Assembly (NCBI GenBank): GCA_946223355.1
Contig: CAMIPB010000008.1
Location: 15,607-79,606, forward strand
Direction: 5' to 3'
Length of the DNA: 64,000 nucleotides
Source: an uncultured Corynebacterium sp.
GTDB lineage: Bacteria > Actinomycetota > Actinomycetes > Mycobacteriales > Mycobacteriaceae
The stretch's first letter is position 1. The number at the start of each line of letters is the position of its first letter. The position numbers and the translations under genes are program-made. Shown here in pieces: positions 15,348 through 24,868 of this stretch. The notes under the pieces were generated by a model, which was not told where the DNA came from, did no database searches, and saw nothing but the letters and a program-made list of their open reading frames with translations.

Positions 15348-16355
15348 TTATTTGTTTAGGCGGTGTAAAATCTCGGCCACACTACCCCCGGAAATGCGGT
15401 GGGGCTGCACACCCACGAGGCAATAGGCGTAATCCTCGTTGTAATTGTTGCTTTCCGACGGCCGCTTGGGCGCCAGTAGCGAATTCAACTGCGGGTACGC
15501 GCCGGGCAGATCGGGGTTGGCGCGGGTAAAGGGCGTAGACAGCCCACGTGCGATTCGGCCAGTAAATGCCCGGGTGGCCACAGTCGGTTCCACAGACGCG
15601 TTAGCACTGGTTATGAGGTGCCGGTTGATGGTGCTGGTTCCGGCTTCGTCGGCAAGCAAAAATGCTGAGCCACAGGAAACCTTGACTATGCCTGGCAGCG
15701 AAAGGGCGGCGCGGACGTCAGCAGCGTCGCGAATCCCTCCTGCGGCGATAAGCGGCGGTACTTTTTCACCGAGCGCGTCGTAGCAGGAACTCACAAGTTC
15801 AGCGAGAGTGACCGTATTTGGCTCGGTGTCTACTTCCCAGGTACCTCGGTGCCCACCTGCGGTATGCGCCTGGATGACGAGGGCGTCGACTCCCCGCTCG
15901 CGTGCGGTGATTGCTTCTTCCACGGATGTGACAGTGGTCCAGACTTCGATGCCGCGTTCGTGCAGGGTTTCGATGAGCTGTGTCTCCGGGCAACCAAACA
16001 TCGTGGAAAAGACCTTCGGCGGGGTAGGCGCAGCCAAAACTTCATCAACGAGGTTGGCAAAGTCAAAGCTGTAATCTACCTCGGGATAGGCGCTGCCCCA
16101 GGATTCGGCGAGTGCGCGCGCGAATTGTTCGGCTTCCGGGCTAATTGGATCTTGAGGGTAAAAAAGGTTCACGCCGAAAGTGTGCCCATCGAGTTCTGCC
16201 ATTAGCTCGCACGCGCGAACTGGGCTCACTCGCCCTAGAGGCAGGAACGCGAATGAGCCTACCTCTTCTGCAGCCACGATGAGCTCAGTAGTGATTGGGC
16301 CGCCAGCCATGGGCGCGACGAGTACTGGCAAGGGAATAGTTTCCAGCAGTGACAT
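15348..16355 (-). CDS. Nitronate monooxygenase-like FMN oxidoreductase
   Basis: 335 aa TIM-barrel flavoprotein of the nitronate monooxygenase / YrpB group, which oxidises alkyl nitronates with FMN and O2. Visible motifs are LVAPMAGGPITTELIVAA at the N-terminus, ALVIQAHTAGGHRGTW in the middle (the family histidine region), PLIAAGGIRDAADV and VSCGSAFLLADEAG, the last two forming the phosphate-binding loops. It is followed on the other strand by pth2, with 30 bp between starts. The physiological substrate is not determinable. Confidence 0.88.
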   Translation of the reverse strand: MSLLETIPLPVLVAPMAGGPITTELIVAAEEVGSFAFLPLGRVSPVRACELMAELDGHTFGVNLFYPQDPISPEAEQFARALAESWGSAYPEVDYSFDFANLVDEVLAAPTPPKVFSTMFGCPETQLIETLHERGIEVWTTVTSVEEAITARERGVDALVIQAHTAGGHRGTWEVDTEPNTVTLAELVSSCYDALGEKVPPLIAAGGIRDAADVRAALSLPGIVKVSCGSAFLLADEAGTSTINRHLITSANASVEPTVATRAFTGRIARGLSTPFTRANPDLPGAYPQLNSLLAPKRPSESNNYNEDYAYCLVGVQPHRISGGSVAEILHRLNK

Positions 16356-16385
16356 GCTTCGAGGTTATATGAGAGACTATGGAGC

Positions 16386-17099
16386 GTGTCGTTTTTTAAG
16401 GATTTAGTTTCACGCATTTTCCCCTCGCCCGCTGATGATGCGACGTTTGAAACGCGAATGGGTAGTGCGGACTCACCCACTCAAAAGCCCATGACGGTTG
16501 CTGAAATTGCGGGGCACCAGCCCGAGTGGATCGTGGTGGGCCTAGGCAATCCTGGAAAGAAGTACGCCGCCACCCGCCATAACGTGGGCTATATGGCCGT
16601 CGACGACATTCTGGCTAACAACGGTGAGATTTTGCGTCCAGTCGCGGGCGTCCCAGCATCAGCTGCACTAGTTTCGGTGGGTTCTACCCCGGTGCTTATC
16701 GCGCGCTCCTCAACGTTTATGAACCTTTCTGGTGAGCCAATCGCTGTCTTGGCCTCCAAACTAGACATTCCGGCAGAACGTATTATCGTTGCGCATGACG
16801 AGCTGGACTTGCCTGCCCAGAAGGTTCGACTGAAAAAAGGTGGCAATGAAAACGGCCACAACGGACTGAAATCCTTAACTGAACAATTGGGCACCCGCGA
16901 CTACCTGCGCGTGCGCATGGGAATTGGTCGCCCGCAGAAGGACCACCGTGGAAACGCGCAGCCGATCGTGGATTGGGTGCTTGGCCCCGTTGATACCACG
17001 GAAGGTTTTGATGAGTTCATCGAACGCGCCGTTTTTGCGGTGGAAGCGCTAATCAGCGAAGGCCTAAACCGGGCACAAAACTCTGTGCACGCGAATTGA
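16386..17099 (+). CDS. pth2: Peptidyl-tRNA hydrolase, second copy with N-terminal extension
   Basis: A full catalytic domain (LGNPGKKYAATRHNVGY, FMNLSGEP, VAHDELDLP, NGHNGLKSL, RMGIGRP) begins near residue 45. The N-terminal ~45 residues (MSFFKDLVSRIFPSPADD...) have no counterpart in the first copy at 11809. GTG 16386 is taken as the start, with no strong ribosome-binding site; the internal ATG at MTVAEIAG is possible. The two copies differ at many positions, so this is an old duplication, and paired pth genes are usual in corynebacteria. Confidence 0.92.
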   Translation: MSFFKDLVSRIFPSPADDATFETRMGSADSPTQKPMTVAEIAGHQPEWIVVGLGNPGKKYAATRHNVGYMAVDDILANNGEILRPVAGVPASAALVSVGSTPVLIARSSTFMNLSGEPIAVLASKLDIPAERIIVAHDELDLPAQKVRLKKGGNENGHNGLKSLTEQLGTRDYLRVRMGIGRPQKDHRGNAQPIVDWVLGPVDTTEGFDEFIERAVFAVEALISEGLNRAQNSVHAN

Positions 17100-17115
17100 T
17101 GGCCAAATAAGCTCT

Positions 17116-17141
17116 GGCTAAACCCACCGATGTGGTTAGCC
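17116..17141. terminator. Hairpin between convergent pth2 and FMN reductase genes
   Basis: GGCTAAACC (17116-17124) pairs with GGTTAGCC (17134-17141) with one bulged A. It overlaps the stop codon of the leftward gene. There is no long T tract, so it is a weak terminator candidate. Confidence 0.5.
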
Positions 17142-17693
17142 CGCCGTCATCTCAATCCTGTCCAGCGCCAGGGACAGCTCAGCAGCTAGAGATTCCGCAT
17201 CCACAATGCGAGCATTATCCTCGCTAAAGTTATCTGGAATTGTCAGACCAACGACTGGTTGGACAATGTCCATCTTGAGCCTGTTCAGGGGCACACTCCA
17301 CGACGCGGCTATGCTTTTGCCCGCACTGAAGCTGTAGACCACCAGTGCTACCGGCTTGTTGAGCCATTCTTGGTAAATGGAATCAAAGGCGTTCTTAAAG
17401 GGACCTGGGATGGATCCGTTGTATTCAGGGGACACGAATACAAACGCGTCAAAGCCTTCGATGGTGTCCGCCCAAGCTTGCACTTGAGGATCTGCGTAGT
17501 CCCCTTTCGCATCGCCCGGGATAACCTCTGCGTCTATAAGCGGTAACGGATAGTGTTTTAAGTCAATAAGTTCATACTCGTGTTCTTTAGCTGCTACGGA
17601 CCCTCGCCCCAAAGCAAGCTCATGTACCCACCTGGCTACGGCGCTGCCTAGGCGGCCTTCACGAATAGAGCCGATAATGATGCCAATTTTCAC
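17136..17693 (-). CDS. NADPH-dependent FMN reductase family protein
   Basis: 185 aa flavodoxin-like protein. The FMN phosphate-binding segment is GSIREGRLGSAVARWV, and SPEYNGSIPGPFKNAFD is the family signature next to the flavin. Members reduce quinones, FMN, chromate or azo dyes with NAD(P)H. The start GTG 17693 (KIGIIIGS follows at once) is preferred to a TTG seven codons upstream. Soluble, with no close operon partner; divergent from prfC with about 95 bp between them. Confidence 0.9.
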   Translation of the reverse strand: MKIGIIIGSIREGRLGSAVARWVHELALGRGSVAAKEHEYELIDLKHYPLPLIDAEVIPGDAKGDYADPQVQAWADTIEGFDAFVFVSPEYNGSIPGPFKNAFDSIYQEWLNKPVALVVYSFSAGKSIAASWSVPLNRLKMDIVQPVVGLTIPDNFSEDNARIVDAESLAAELSLALDRIEMTAG

Positions 17694-17789
17694 CTTCTGC
17701 CTAGCCTCTCGCAAGTCTTGTGTTTGCTGCGAGCCCCGATTTTACGCAAGAATTATCACCCTATGAGGTGACCTACTAAGGTGGGAGCA

Positions 17790-19427
17790 ATGAACCAAGC
17801 GATCGCAACTGAGGCTAAGCGCCGTCGTACCTTTGCCGTCATCGCCCACCCAGATGCCGGTAAGTCCACCTTGACGGAGGCGCTTGCCCTGCATGCGCAC
17901 GTCATTTCCGAGGCTGGTGCGGTACACGGCAAGGCGGGCCGCAAGTCCACCGTTTCTGACTGGATGGACATGGAAAAAGAGCGCGGCATCTCCATCGGCT
18001 CCTCTGCCCTCCAGTTCGAGTACGCCCCAGAAGGCCACTCCGGCGAACCTTTCATGATCAACCTGGTGGATACCCCGGGCCACGCAGACTTCTCTGAAGA
18101 TACCTACCGCGTGCTCACCGCGGTTGATGCCGCAGTCATGCTTGTCGACGCCTCCAAGGGCCTCGAGCCGCAAACATTAAAGCTGTTCCGCGTGTGCAAA
18201 GCCCGCGGCTTGCCAATTATCACCGTCATCAACAAGTGGGACCGCGTGGGCCGCTCCCCACTTGAATTGGTAGATGAAATCGTCAGCGAAATTGGCCTGC
18301 AGCCTACGCCGATGTACTGGCCTGTTGGAGAAGCAGGTGACTTCCGCGGTTTGGCACGCATTACCCCAGACGGCGAAGTAAATGAATACGTTCACTTTTT
18401 GCGAACCGCCGGTGGCTCTACCATCGCGCCCGAGGAGCACTACTCCCCTGCCGAGGCCGCTGAGCGCGAAGGCGAGGTGTGGGAGACTACGGTCGAAGAA
18501 GTTGAGCTCATGACCATGGACGGTGCTGTGCATGATCAGGAGCTGTTCGAAAGCTGCACCACCTCTCCCACTATTTTTGCCTCCGCGATGTTGAATTTTG
18601 GTGTGCATCAGATCTTGGACACCTTGTGTGATCTCGCCCCTGCACCGCGTGGGCGCGATGGTGATCCGAAGGCCGTTGAGGCATCGACCGCCGCGATGGA
18701 TGAACACCGAGATATTGATGAGGAGTTCTCCGGCGTAGTCTTTAAGGTCCAAGCCGGCATGGACAAAAATCACCGTGACAACTTGGCATTCATGCGAGTT
18801 GTCTCTGGTGAATTTGATCGCGGCATGCAGGTGACCCACGCCCAATCAGGTCGCAGCTTTTCTACCAAGTACGCGTTGACCGTCTTCGGCCGCACGCGCT
18901 CCACTGTGGAAGCAGCCTACCCAGGTGACATCGTGGGTCTAGTCAACGCGGGCTCACTCGCGCCGGGTGACACCATTTTTGATGGCAAGCCCGTCCAGTT
19001 CCCACCGATGCCGCAGTTCGCGCCGGAGCAATTCCGCACGCTGCGCGCGAAATCTTTGGGCAAGTACAAGCAGTTCCGCAAGGCTTTGGATCACCTCGCT
19101 GCCGAAGGCGTCGTGCAGATTCTGCGAAATGACTTGCGCGGCGACGCTGCTCCGGTCATGGCCGCGGTTGGCCCAATGCAGTTCGAGGTTATGCAGGCCC
19201 GCATGGAAAACGAGTACAACGTGGAAACTGTCACCGAGCCTATCCCATATTCAGTTGCTCGCCGCACTGATGCGGAGTCAGCCAGCGAGCTCGGCCGCCA
19301 GCGTGGCGTGGAGATCTTTACCCGAACTGACGGGGAAATCATCGCGCTGTTTGGCGATAAGTGGAAGCTCGCATTCATCGAGAAGGAGCACCCGGAGCTC
19401 ACACTCGAGACGCTGGTCGCTGACTAA
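17790..19427 (+). CDS. prfC: Peptide chain release factor 3 (RF3)
   Basis: GTPase that recycles RF1/RF2 from terminated ribosomes. The 545 aa contain the G-domain motifs AHPDAGKST (P-loop), the switch region ERGISIGSSALQF, DTPGHADFSEDTYR and NKWDR, then RF3-specific domains 2 and 3 (QAGMDKNHRDNLAFMRVVSG; GAVGPMQFEV-type segment). ATG 17790 is chosen because GGTGGGAG lies directly upstream; GTG 17781 would overlap it. A bidirectional terminator follows. Confidence 0.96.
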   Translation: MNQAIATEAKRRRTFAVIAHPDAGKSTLTEALALHAHVISEAGAVHGKAGRKSTVSDWMDMEKERGISIGSSALQFEYAPEGHSGEPFMINLVDTPGHADFSEDTYRVLTAVDAAVMLVDASKGLEPQTLKLFRVCKARGLPIITVINKWDRVGRSPLELVDEIVSEIGLQPTPMYWPVGEAGDFRGLARITPDGEVNEYVHFLRTAGGSTIAPEEHYSPAEAAEREGEVWETTVEEVELMTMDGAVHDQELFESCTTSPTIFASAMLNFGVHQILDTLCDLAPAPRGRDGDPKAVEASTAAMDEHRDIDEEFSGVVFKVQAGMDKNHRDNLAFMRVVSGEFDRGMQVTHAQSGRSFSTKYALTVFGRTRSTVEAAYPGDIVGLVNAGSLAPGDTIFDGKPVQFPPMPQFAPEQFRTLRAKSLGKYKQFRKALDHLAAEGVVQILRNDLRGDAAPVMAAVGPMQFEVMQARMENEYNVETVTEPIPYSVARRTDAESASELGRQRGVEIFTRTDGEIIALFGDKWKLAFIEKEHPELTLETLVAD

Positions 19428-19453
19428 CGTTAGGTGTTGCTCTTCACCTAACG
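19428..19453. terminator. Bidirectional terminator between prfC and echA
   Basis: CGTTAGGTG (19428-19436) and CACCTAACG (19445-19453) form a perfect 9-bp stem with an 8-nt loop. It includes the stop codon of the leftward enoyl-CoA hydratase gene. Confidence 0.75.
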
Positions 19454-20227
19454 ATTGAACTCGGCGTCGCGCTTTTCCACGAACGCAGCCATACCTTCTT
19501 TTTGATCTGCGGAATCGAAGATCGCGTGGAACAGGCGACGTTCATGAGCTAGCCCCTGGCTCAACGGCGCCTCGAATGCTGCGTTAATGGCTTCTTTCAC
19601 CGACTGTGTTGCCACGCGGGATTTGTTAGCAATTGCGGTTGCTGTCTTAAATGCTGCTTCCTCCAGTTCTGCAGCAGGCACAATTTTTGCCACTAGACCG
19701 GAACGCTCCGCTTCCTCGGCGTCCATCATTCGCCCGGTCAGGCACATCTCCATGGCCTTCGCCTTGCCGACGGCGCGGGTAAGGCGCTGTGAGCCACCGA
19801 TTCCTGGCAGGACTCCGAGGTTGATTTCCGGCTGGCCAAACTTGGCCTTATCTCCTGCAATGATGAAGTCACACAAAAGTGCGAGTTCGCAACCGCCACC
19901 TAGGGCATAACCATTTACTGCCGCGATGACAGGAATGCGCACTCGTGACAGCTCATCCCACCGCGCAAACCAGTTGGCCCGAAACATCTCTTCGCTAGTT
20001 TTTTCAGCCATTTCTTTGATGTCTGCGCCTGCGGCAAAGGCTTTTTCTGAGCCCTGGATGACTATGGCACCGATAGACTGGTCCGCATCAAAAGCAAGTG
20101 CCGCGTCAACTACCTCGTTCATGAGTTCAGCGTTGAGCGCGTTGAGTGCCTTCGGACGGTTGAGCGTGATAATTCCCACGCGTTCTTTTGTAGTAACGGT
20201 AATAGTTTGGGGGTTGCGGTCAGTCAT
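19448..20227 (-). CDS. echA: Enoyl-CoA hydratase
   Basis: Crotonase-fold enzyme hydrating 2-trans-enoyl-CoA in fatty-acid beta-oxidation. The 259 aa are of standard length. The oxyanion-hole motif KAFAAGADIKEM and the second AVNGYALGGGCELALLCD are intact, and the two catalytic Glu positions are in INLGVLPGIGG and nearby. ATG 20227 is separated by 4 bp from the stop of the upstream patatin-like gene, so the two form an operon. Confidence 0.92.
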   Translation of the reverse strand: MTDRNPQTITVTTKERVGIITLNRPKALNALNAELMNEVVDAALAFDADQSIGAIVIQGSEKAFAAGADIKEMAEKTSEEMFRANWFARWDELSRVRIPVIAAVNGYALGGGCELALLCDFIIAGDKAKFGQPEINLGVLPGIGGSQRLTRAVGKAKAMEMCLTGRMMDAEEAERSGLVAKIVPAAELEEAAFKTATAIANKSRVATQSVKEAINAAFEAPLSQGLAHERRLFHAIFDSADQKEGMAAFVEKRDAEFNR

Positions 20228-20231
20228 GTTG

Positions 20232-21116
20232 TTAAGCTCCTAAAAAGTCTTTCCATTTGGGCCATTCGGCGTAGGTTTGACTCCGCCCAGCCTCGTAATT
20301 GGCTTGTAGTTTGGCATGGTTACGTTCAGTAGAGGTGACTTGCATGTCCTCCGGGAAGAACAAACAGGCTTGACCTGCTTGTTCAAGTTGTAGAAGGCGT
20401 CGCTTGGCAGCGTTATAAATATCCGCGCGAGCAATGAGCGCCTCACCTACAGCTGGGTAGCGGTAGAAAGCGCGGCGCACGAGTGCATGACGGGTTACCT
20501 GGGGGCGAACATACCCACGCGGGCGGGATCCGATGAACAGAAACTTTGTGTACCCGGCCTTTTCCGCGGCGTCGATAAGTAGGCCACCGGAATCCCCCAA
20601 AGCTCCGTCAACGTAAGGGACACCGTCAATAAAGCGAATGGGCATGATCATCGGAAGCGTTGAGGATGCGCGGACACGCATGAGCAAGTCGGCGCGGTTT
20701 TTGATGTCCTCCCGCGTCCAGTAGACGGATTCGCCAGTATCCGCACGGGTTGCAGCGAGCACCACATCGGTGGGGTGAGCTTTATAGTGCTCAAAGTCGT
20801 ACGGCAAGTCATGATCCGCAGACTTTTCATAGATGAATTCTGCGTTGAAGAAGCCTTGCCCTTTCAACAGCGAGCTGACCCCACCGAAGGAAGGGTTATT
20901 AGCGAATTCCACGAAGGACGCTACCGTGCGCTCCGGACTTCCACTTAAATAGTTTGCAGTGTGGGACGCGCCGGCTGAGACGCCAGCAACCAGACCAAAA
21001 ACCACATCTTCCCGAATGAGTTTTTCTATGCAGGCAGCGGTATAGGAATTGCGCATCCCGCCGCCCTCAATTATCAAAGCGGTATCTGGCGCTGCAATCG
21101 TTTTCCGGTCCGTCAC
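20232..21116 (-). CDS. Patatin-like phospholipase
   Basis: 294 aa of the bacterial patatin family (YjjU/RssA-like), lipid acyl hydrolases using a Ser-Asp dyad. The oxyanion loop EGGGMRNSYTAA, the nucleophile elbow GVSAGAS (GxSxG) and the second dyad motif YVDGALGD are all present. No signal peptide is seen, so it probably works in the cytoplasm. It is the first gene of a tight pair with echA, consistent with release and degradation of fatty acids (inference). Confidence 0.9.
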   Translation of the reverse strand: MTDRKTIAAPDTALIIEGGGMRNSYTAACIEKLIREDVVFGLVAGVSAGASHTANYLSGSPERTVASFVEFANNPSFGGVSSLLKGQGFFNAEFIYEKSADHDLPYDFEHYKAHPTDVVLAATRADTGESVYWTREDIKNRADLLMRVRASSTLPMIMPIRFIDGVPYVDGALGDSGGLLIDAAEKAGYTKFLFIGSRPRGYVRPQVTRHALVRRAFYRYPAVGEALIARADIYNAAKRRLLQLEQAGQACLFFPEDMQVTSTERNHAKLQANYEAGRSQTYAEWPKWKDFLGA

Positions 21117-21133
21117 TTTCGCGAGTCTAGTAG

Positions 21134-21802
21134 CTAGAGATAAACGATGCCGAGAGCGATAAGAATTACTGCAACAATATAGCCGCTTGCTTTGGACATT
21201 TCATCCGGGTGCGCGCGGGCTTTGGCGAATGCACGGCCGGCAGGACTATCCGGGTATGTGCGCACCCAGCCGACTAGGAGTGCAGACAAAGTGGGCAAAG
21301 ACAATGCCAGCGAAGCGTAGATGATCATTCCGCCGTAGTTCACCCACGGCCCATACCCTCCCGATGCGAGCATGATAAGGCCGGCAAAAAACGGCGCGGA
21401 GGTAATTGATTGGGCAACGCCCAAAACAAAGCCAGTGACCACTGTTTTTAGTCCTGGTTCGCGCAGCGGCTCCAGAATGCGTTGCATGAGCTTGTTCTCC
21501 CCACCTGGCTTGCTGAAGAAGGTAGCTATACCCACTACGACGCCGACAAGAGTGAGAACGATTCCAAAGATCGAGGACTGGGTAAGTTGGGTGACCAGCT
21601 CATCCAGCCCGCTAAAGACCTTCATAAACAGCAACGCCAGGGTGAATACACCGAGCCAATCACCGAAGATCAGCAAAGGCACCACCTTGCTGTATTTGCC
21701 CTTTGGCAGCATGACGCCGAGAGCCACGACGACACCGATAAGCAAGGCATTGAGCGAATCGGCGAGCGCCGCTGTTGCGGCTTGAATGATGGCTGCGGAC
21801 AT
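21134..21802 (-). CDS. GAP/Sap-like multi-pass membrane protein
   Basis: 222 aa with about six hydrophobic helices (e.g. ALADSLNALLIGVVVALGVML, FGIVLTLVGVVVGIATFF, TVVTGFVLGVAQSITSAPFFAGLIML). The layout resembles the GAP family of the LysE/cadmium-resistance transporter superfamily, whose mycobacterial members take part in glycolipid export. The assignment rests on overall pattern, not on a decisive motif. ATG 21802 is used; GTG 21823 is in frame upstream. It diverges from the MMPL gene, sharing an intergenic region with a strong palindrome. Confidence 0.65.
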   Translation of the reverse strand: MSAAIIQAATAALADSLNALLIGVVVALGVMLPKGKYSKVVPLLIFGDWLGVFTLALLFMKVFSGLDELVTQLTQSSIFGIVLTLVGVVVGIATFFSKPGGENKLMQRILEPLREPGLKTVVTGFVLGVAQSITSAPFFAGLIMLASGGYGPWVNYGGMIIYASLALSLPTLSALLVGWVRTYPDSPAGRAFAKARAHPDEMSKASGYIVAVILIALGIVYL

Positions 21803-21852
21803 GTCAGCTAGTTTACAGTCCACTCATCAGGACGTAATTTTGCACATGTTGC

Positions 21853-21881
21853 GCAAGTTTACATCCATAATGTAATCTTGC
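21853..21881. promoter_or_regulatory. Palindromic operator upstream of the MMPL-tetR operon
   Basis: GCAAGTTTACAT (21853-21864) and ATGTAATCTTGC (21870-21881) are inverted repeats matching at 11 of 12 positions around a 5-bp centre. It lies about 45 bp before the MMPL start and 51 bp before the divergent gene. Geometry fits a TetR dimer site, and a tetR gene closes the MMPL operon. Confidence 0.7.
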
Positions 21882-21925
21882 ACAGTCAATGCAAATATTA
21901 CTATCTGGACAGGACTAAAGATCCA

Positions 21926-24271
21926 ATGTCAAAATTCCTCTATTCCCTAGGCAAGTGGGGCTATCGCACCGTTTGGCCACTTCTAACGATTTGGCTCATT
22001 ATTTTGGTGACCTTAGGCGGCCTCGCAGCGAACTTCGCCAAAGATCCATCCACAAGCTTTGCCATGCCTGACATGGACTCGACCGTGACCATGGAAGAAA
22101 TGAATGAGCGCTTTGGCACCGATACTGATTCAATGAGCGAACCGGCAGGCACTGTTGTAGTACGCGCACCGGAAAACAAAAAACTCACCGACCCAGAAGT
22201 AATGAAGGAGGTCAACTCCTTTACCGAAGAACTCAAAGCAATAGACGTATTCAAGGCGCCTGAGCAGATTGTTAACCCCGTGATGGCAGCCAAAGGTATG
22301 GAAGCGCAGATGGGCAAGCAAATGAAAGCCCAAGGCATGCCAGAGCCAGTCATTCAAGACAATATCCAGGCTCTTTCTCCACTCAGCGAAGATCAAACCA
22401 CAGGACAGATTTCTTTCACCTTTGACGCCCCTTCCACCATGGATATCAAAGGCGAAGATATGCAAGCGGTCAAAGATCTCGTAAAAAAGTATGACGACAG
22501 CGAACTACAAGTGGCCTATCAAGGCAATGCTTTCCAAGGCGCTGGGGAAATGAACATGACTGCCGAACTCATCGGTTTGCTCGTCGCGGCTGTAGTTCTA
22601 CTTATCACTTTCGGTTCTTTTGTTGCAGCCGGCATGCCACTTATTTCCGCAGTAATTGGCGTTGGCGTGGGTTTGCTAGGTGTTCAGCTGGGCACAATTT
22701 TTACTGACTCCATCAGTGAAATGACGCCGATGTTGGCATCCATGATTGGACTGGCCGTAGGAATTGACTACGCTCTTTTCATCGTTGCTCGTTTCCGCAA
22801 TGAATTGATAACGTCATCCGGCCTCAACGATCTCTCACCCAAGGAGCTTGCACGCGAGCTAAACAAAATGGACAAAGCAACACGTGCACACGCCATGGGC
22901 ATGGCAGTGGGCACAGCTGGTTCCTCCGTGATATTCGCTGGTTTGACCGTTCTTATTGCACTGGCAGCGCTATCCATAATTAACATCCCATTCTTGACAG
23001 CAATGGCCATCTCAGCTGCCATCACCGTCGGCCTTGCAGTTGTCGTTGCCTTAACTTTCCTCCCTTCACTTCTCGGACTGCTCGGTTCTAAGGTCTTTGC
23101 GCTTCGCTTCCCTGGACCTAAAGTCCCCGACCCAGAAGATGAAAAACCCACCATGGGCTTGTTGTGGGTACGCCGTATCCGTAAACGCCCCCTCACGCAT
23201 GTGGTAGCCGGTGTCCTGCTCTTAGTAATTTTGGCTATCCCGGCCGCCAACCTCCAGCTAGCTATGCCTACTGACGGCACCGCGAAGCTCGGTTCGCCGC
23301 AGCGCACGGCTTACGAAATGACCGAAGAATCCTTTGGAGCTGGCAAAAATGCGCCAATGATCGCCTTCGTAGATACCAAGGATGTTGAAGAAAGCCGTCG
23401 CATGGCTGTCTACCAGGAGGCCACAAAAACCTTTAGTGAAACCCCGGGCGTCGCCAATGCGCAGGTTGTGAAAACAACGGACAACATGGACGCAGCACAG
23501 ATCATGATCACCCCGACCACTGGTGCTACGGACGATGAAACAACTGAAACCTTGAATGCGCTGCGCGAACACAAAGATTCGTTCGCAGAGTCAACAGGCG
23601 CCCATTTTGGAATCACTGGCATAACCCCTGTCTTCGATGACATATCCGAGCGACTTACTGACGTCCTCATTCCATATATTGCGATCGTGCTTGGTCTTGC
23701 ATTCCTTGTTCTTATGCTTGTCTTCCGCTCCATCTGGGTTCCACTAATTGCCGCCGTCGGCTTCGCTCTTTCCGTTGCTGCTGCATTCGGCGTAACCGTT
23801 GCCATTTTCCAGGAGGGAATGTTCGGGTTTGTGGACGACCCACAACCGCTGTTGTCCTTCTTGCCCATCATGCTCATTGGCTTGGTCTTCGGCCTAGCAA
23901 TGGATTATCAGGTATTCCTTGTCACTCGGATGCGCGAAGGCTTTGTACATGGCAAAACAGCAGGAAATGCGACATCCAACGGTTTCAAACACGGCGCTCG
24001 TGTGGTCACCGCCGCCGCACTAATCATGATCTCCGTCTTCGCGGCGTTCATGCTTATCGACGAACCCTTCATCAAAATCATGGGCTTTGCCCTCGCGATT
24101 GCAGTGGCCGTAGATGCGTTCGTCGTTCGTATGATGATCATCCCGGCAACTATGTTCCTGCTCGATGAGCGTGCCTGGAAATTACCGCGCTGGCTAGATA
24201 AGCTTCTTCCAAACTTAGACATAGAGGGCGAAGCCTTAATGTCCCACCGAAAGGAGCTTGCGCAAAAGTGA
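21926..24271 (+). CDS. MMPL/RND-family exporter
   Basis: A 781-aa inner-membrane RND-type transporter of the MMPL group, which in Corynebacteriales exports large lipids such as trehalose monomycolate, though some members export drugs. Two repeats are visible: helix 1, a large extracytoplasmic domain, then a helix bundle with GLAVGIDYALFIVARFRNEL in the first half and GLVFGLAMDYQVFLVTRMREG in the second. These carry the paired Asp-Tyr proton-relay residues of MMPL proteins. ATG 21926 is preceded by GGACAGGAC. It overlaps tetR by 4 bp (GTGA), and control by that regulator is likely. Confidence 0.92.
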   Translation: MSKFLYSLGKWGYRTVWPLLTIWLIILVTLGGLAANFAKDPSTSFAMPDMDSTVTMEEMNERFGTDTDSMSEPAGTVVVRAPENKKLTDPEVMKEVNSFTEELKAIDVFKAPEQIVNPVMAAKGMEAQMGKQMKAQGMPEPVIQDNIQALSPLSEDQTTGQISFTFDAPSTMDIKGEDMQAVKDLVKKYDDSELQVAYQGNAFQGAGEMNMTAELIGLLVAAVVLLITFGSFVAAGMPLISAVIGVGVGLLGVQLGTIFTDSISEMTPMLASMIGLAVGIDYALFIVARFRNELITSSGLNDLSPKELARELNKMDKATRAHAMGMAVGTAGSSVIFAGLTVLIALAALSIINIPFLTAMAISAAITVGLAVVVALTFLPSLLGLLGSKVFALRFPGPKVPDPEDEKPTMGLLWVRRIRKRPLTHVVAGVLLLVILAIPAANLQLAMPTDGTAKLGSPQRTAYEMTEESFGAGKNAPMIAFVDTKDVEESRRMAVYQEATKTFSETPGVANAQVVKTTDNMDAAQIMITPTTGATDDETTETLNALREHKDSFAESTGAHFGITGITPVFDDISERLTDVLIPYIAIVLGLAFLVLMLVFRSIWVPLIAAVGFALSVAAAFGVTVAIFQEGMFGFVDDPQPLLSFLPIMLIGLVFGLAMDYQVFLVTRMREGFVHGKTAGNATSNGFKHGARVVTAAALIMISVFAAFMLIDEPFIKIMGFALAIAVAVDAFVVRMMIIPATMFLLDERAWKLPRWLDKLLPNLDIEGEALMSHRKELAQK

Positions 24272-24852
24272 CGGGATTGCGGCAATCCAAAAAGGAAGCA
24301 ACTCGGCGCACAATCGCAGATGCGGCTGCCCACACGATTTTATACGAAGATCCCGAAGCCTTCACTGTGGCCAGGGTTGCATCTAGAGCGGAAATTTCTC
24401 CCCGCACCTTCCACAATTACTTTGCCAGCTTGGATGACGCGCTTTTAAGTTTTGTCCATGAAACCATTACAGATGTAGCCGAGCATATTTCTACTTATCC
24501 GCAGAACATGGGGACCGTCGAGGTGATAGAAAAAACTGTATTGTCTGCGGTAAAACAAGGTAATACATCCATTCGGCGCTTGCTAAATGTGATTCGTCTC
24601 GGTGACGTGTTGACTTCTCGCAATCACAAACCTGAAACGAAGACCTCACCAAATGAGGTACTCCTTCCCCTCATCTCAGCTTTAGCAAAACGCAACCCCA
24701 ATACCGAGCACTTCACCATTGAAGTGCAGTTTAGTGTGGCTGCTGCTGCGGGCATTACTGCACTTCGCTCCGGCCAACTTCTTGATAACGCGGACGTAGA
24801 AAAACGTTGCGCGCTCGTGGAAGAAGCATTTAGAGTTCTTCGCGAGATTTAG
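24268..24852 (+). CDS. TetR-family transcriptional regulator
   Basis: 194 aa. The N-terminal helix-turn-helix is TRRTIADAAAHTILYED...FTVARVASRAEISPRTFHNYFASLDDALLSF, a canonical TetR domain; the rest is a helical ligand-binding domain. The GTG start overlaps the MMPL stop, so both are translated from one mRNA. The best candidate binding site is the palindrome at 21853-21881 ahead of the operon, giving autoregulation and control of the exporter (inference). A strong hairpin follows. Confidence 0.9.
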   Translation: MTGLRQSKKEATRRTIADAAAHTILYEDPEAFTVARVASRAEISPRTFHNYFASLDDALLSFVHETITDVAEHISTYPQNMGTVEVIEKTVLSAVKQGNTSIRRLLNVIRLGDVLTSRNHKPETKTSPNEVLLPLISALAKRNPNTEHFTIEVQFSVAAAAGITALRSGQLLDNADVEKRCALVEEAFRVLREI

Positions 24853-24868
24853 GCAAATTCACTCAACA

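Noticed and set aside
14546..15529. 327-codon plus-strand frame opposite gapX
   Set aside because: Antisense shadow of the strongly conserved GAPDH gene; it contains no protein-like motif.
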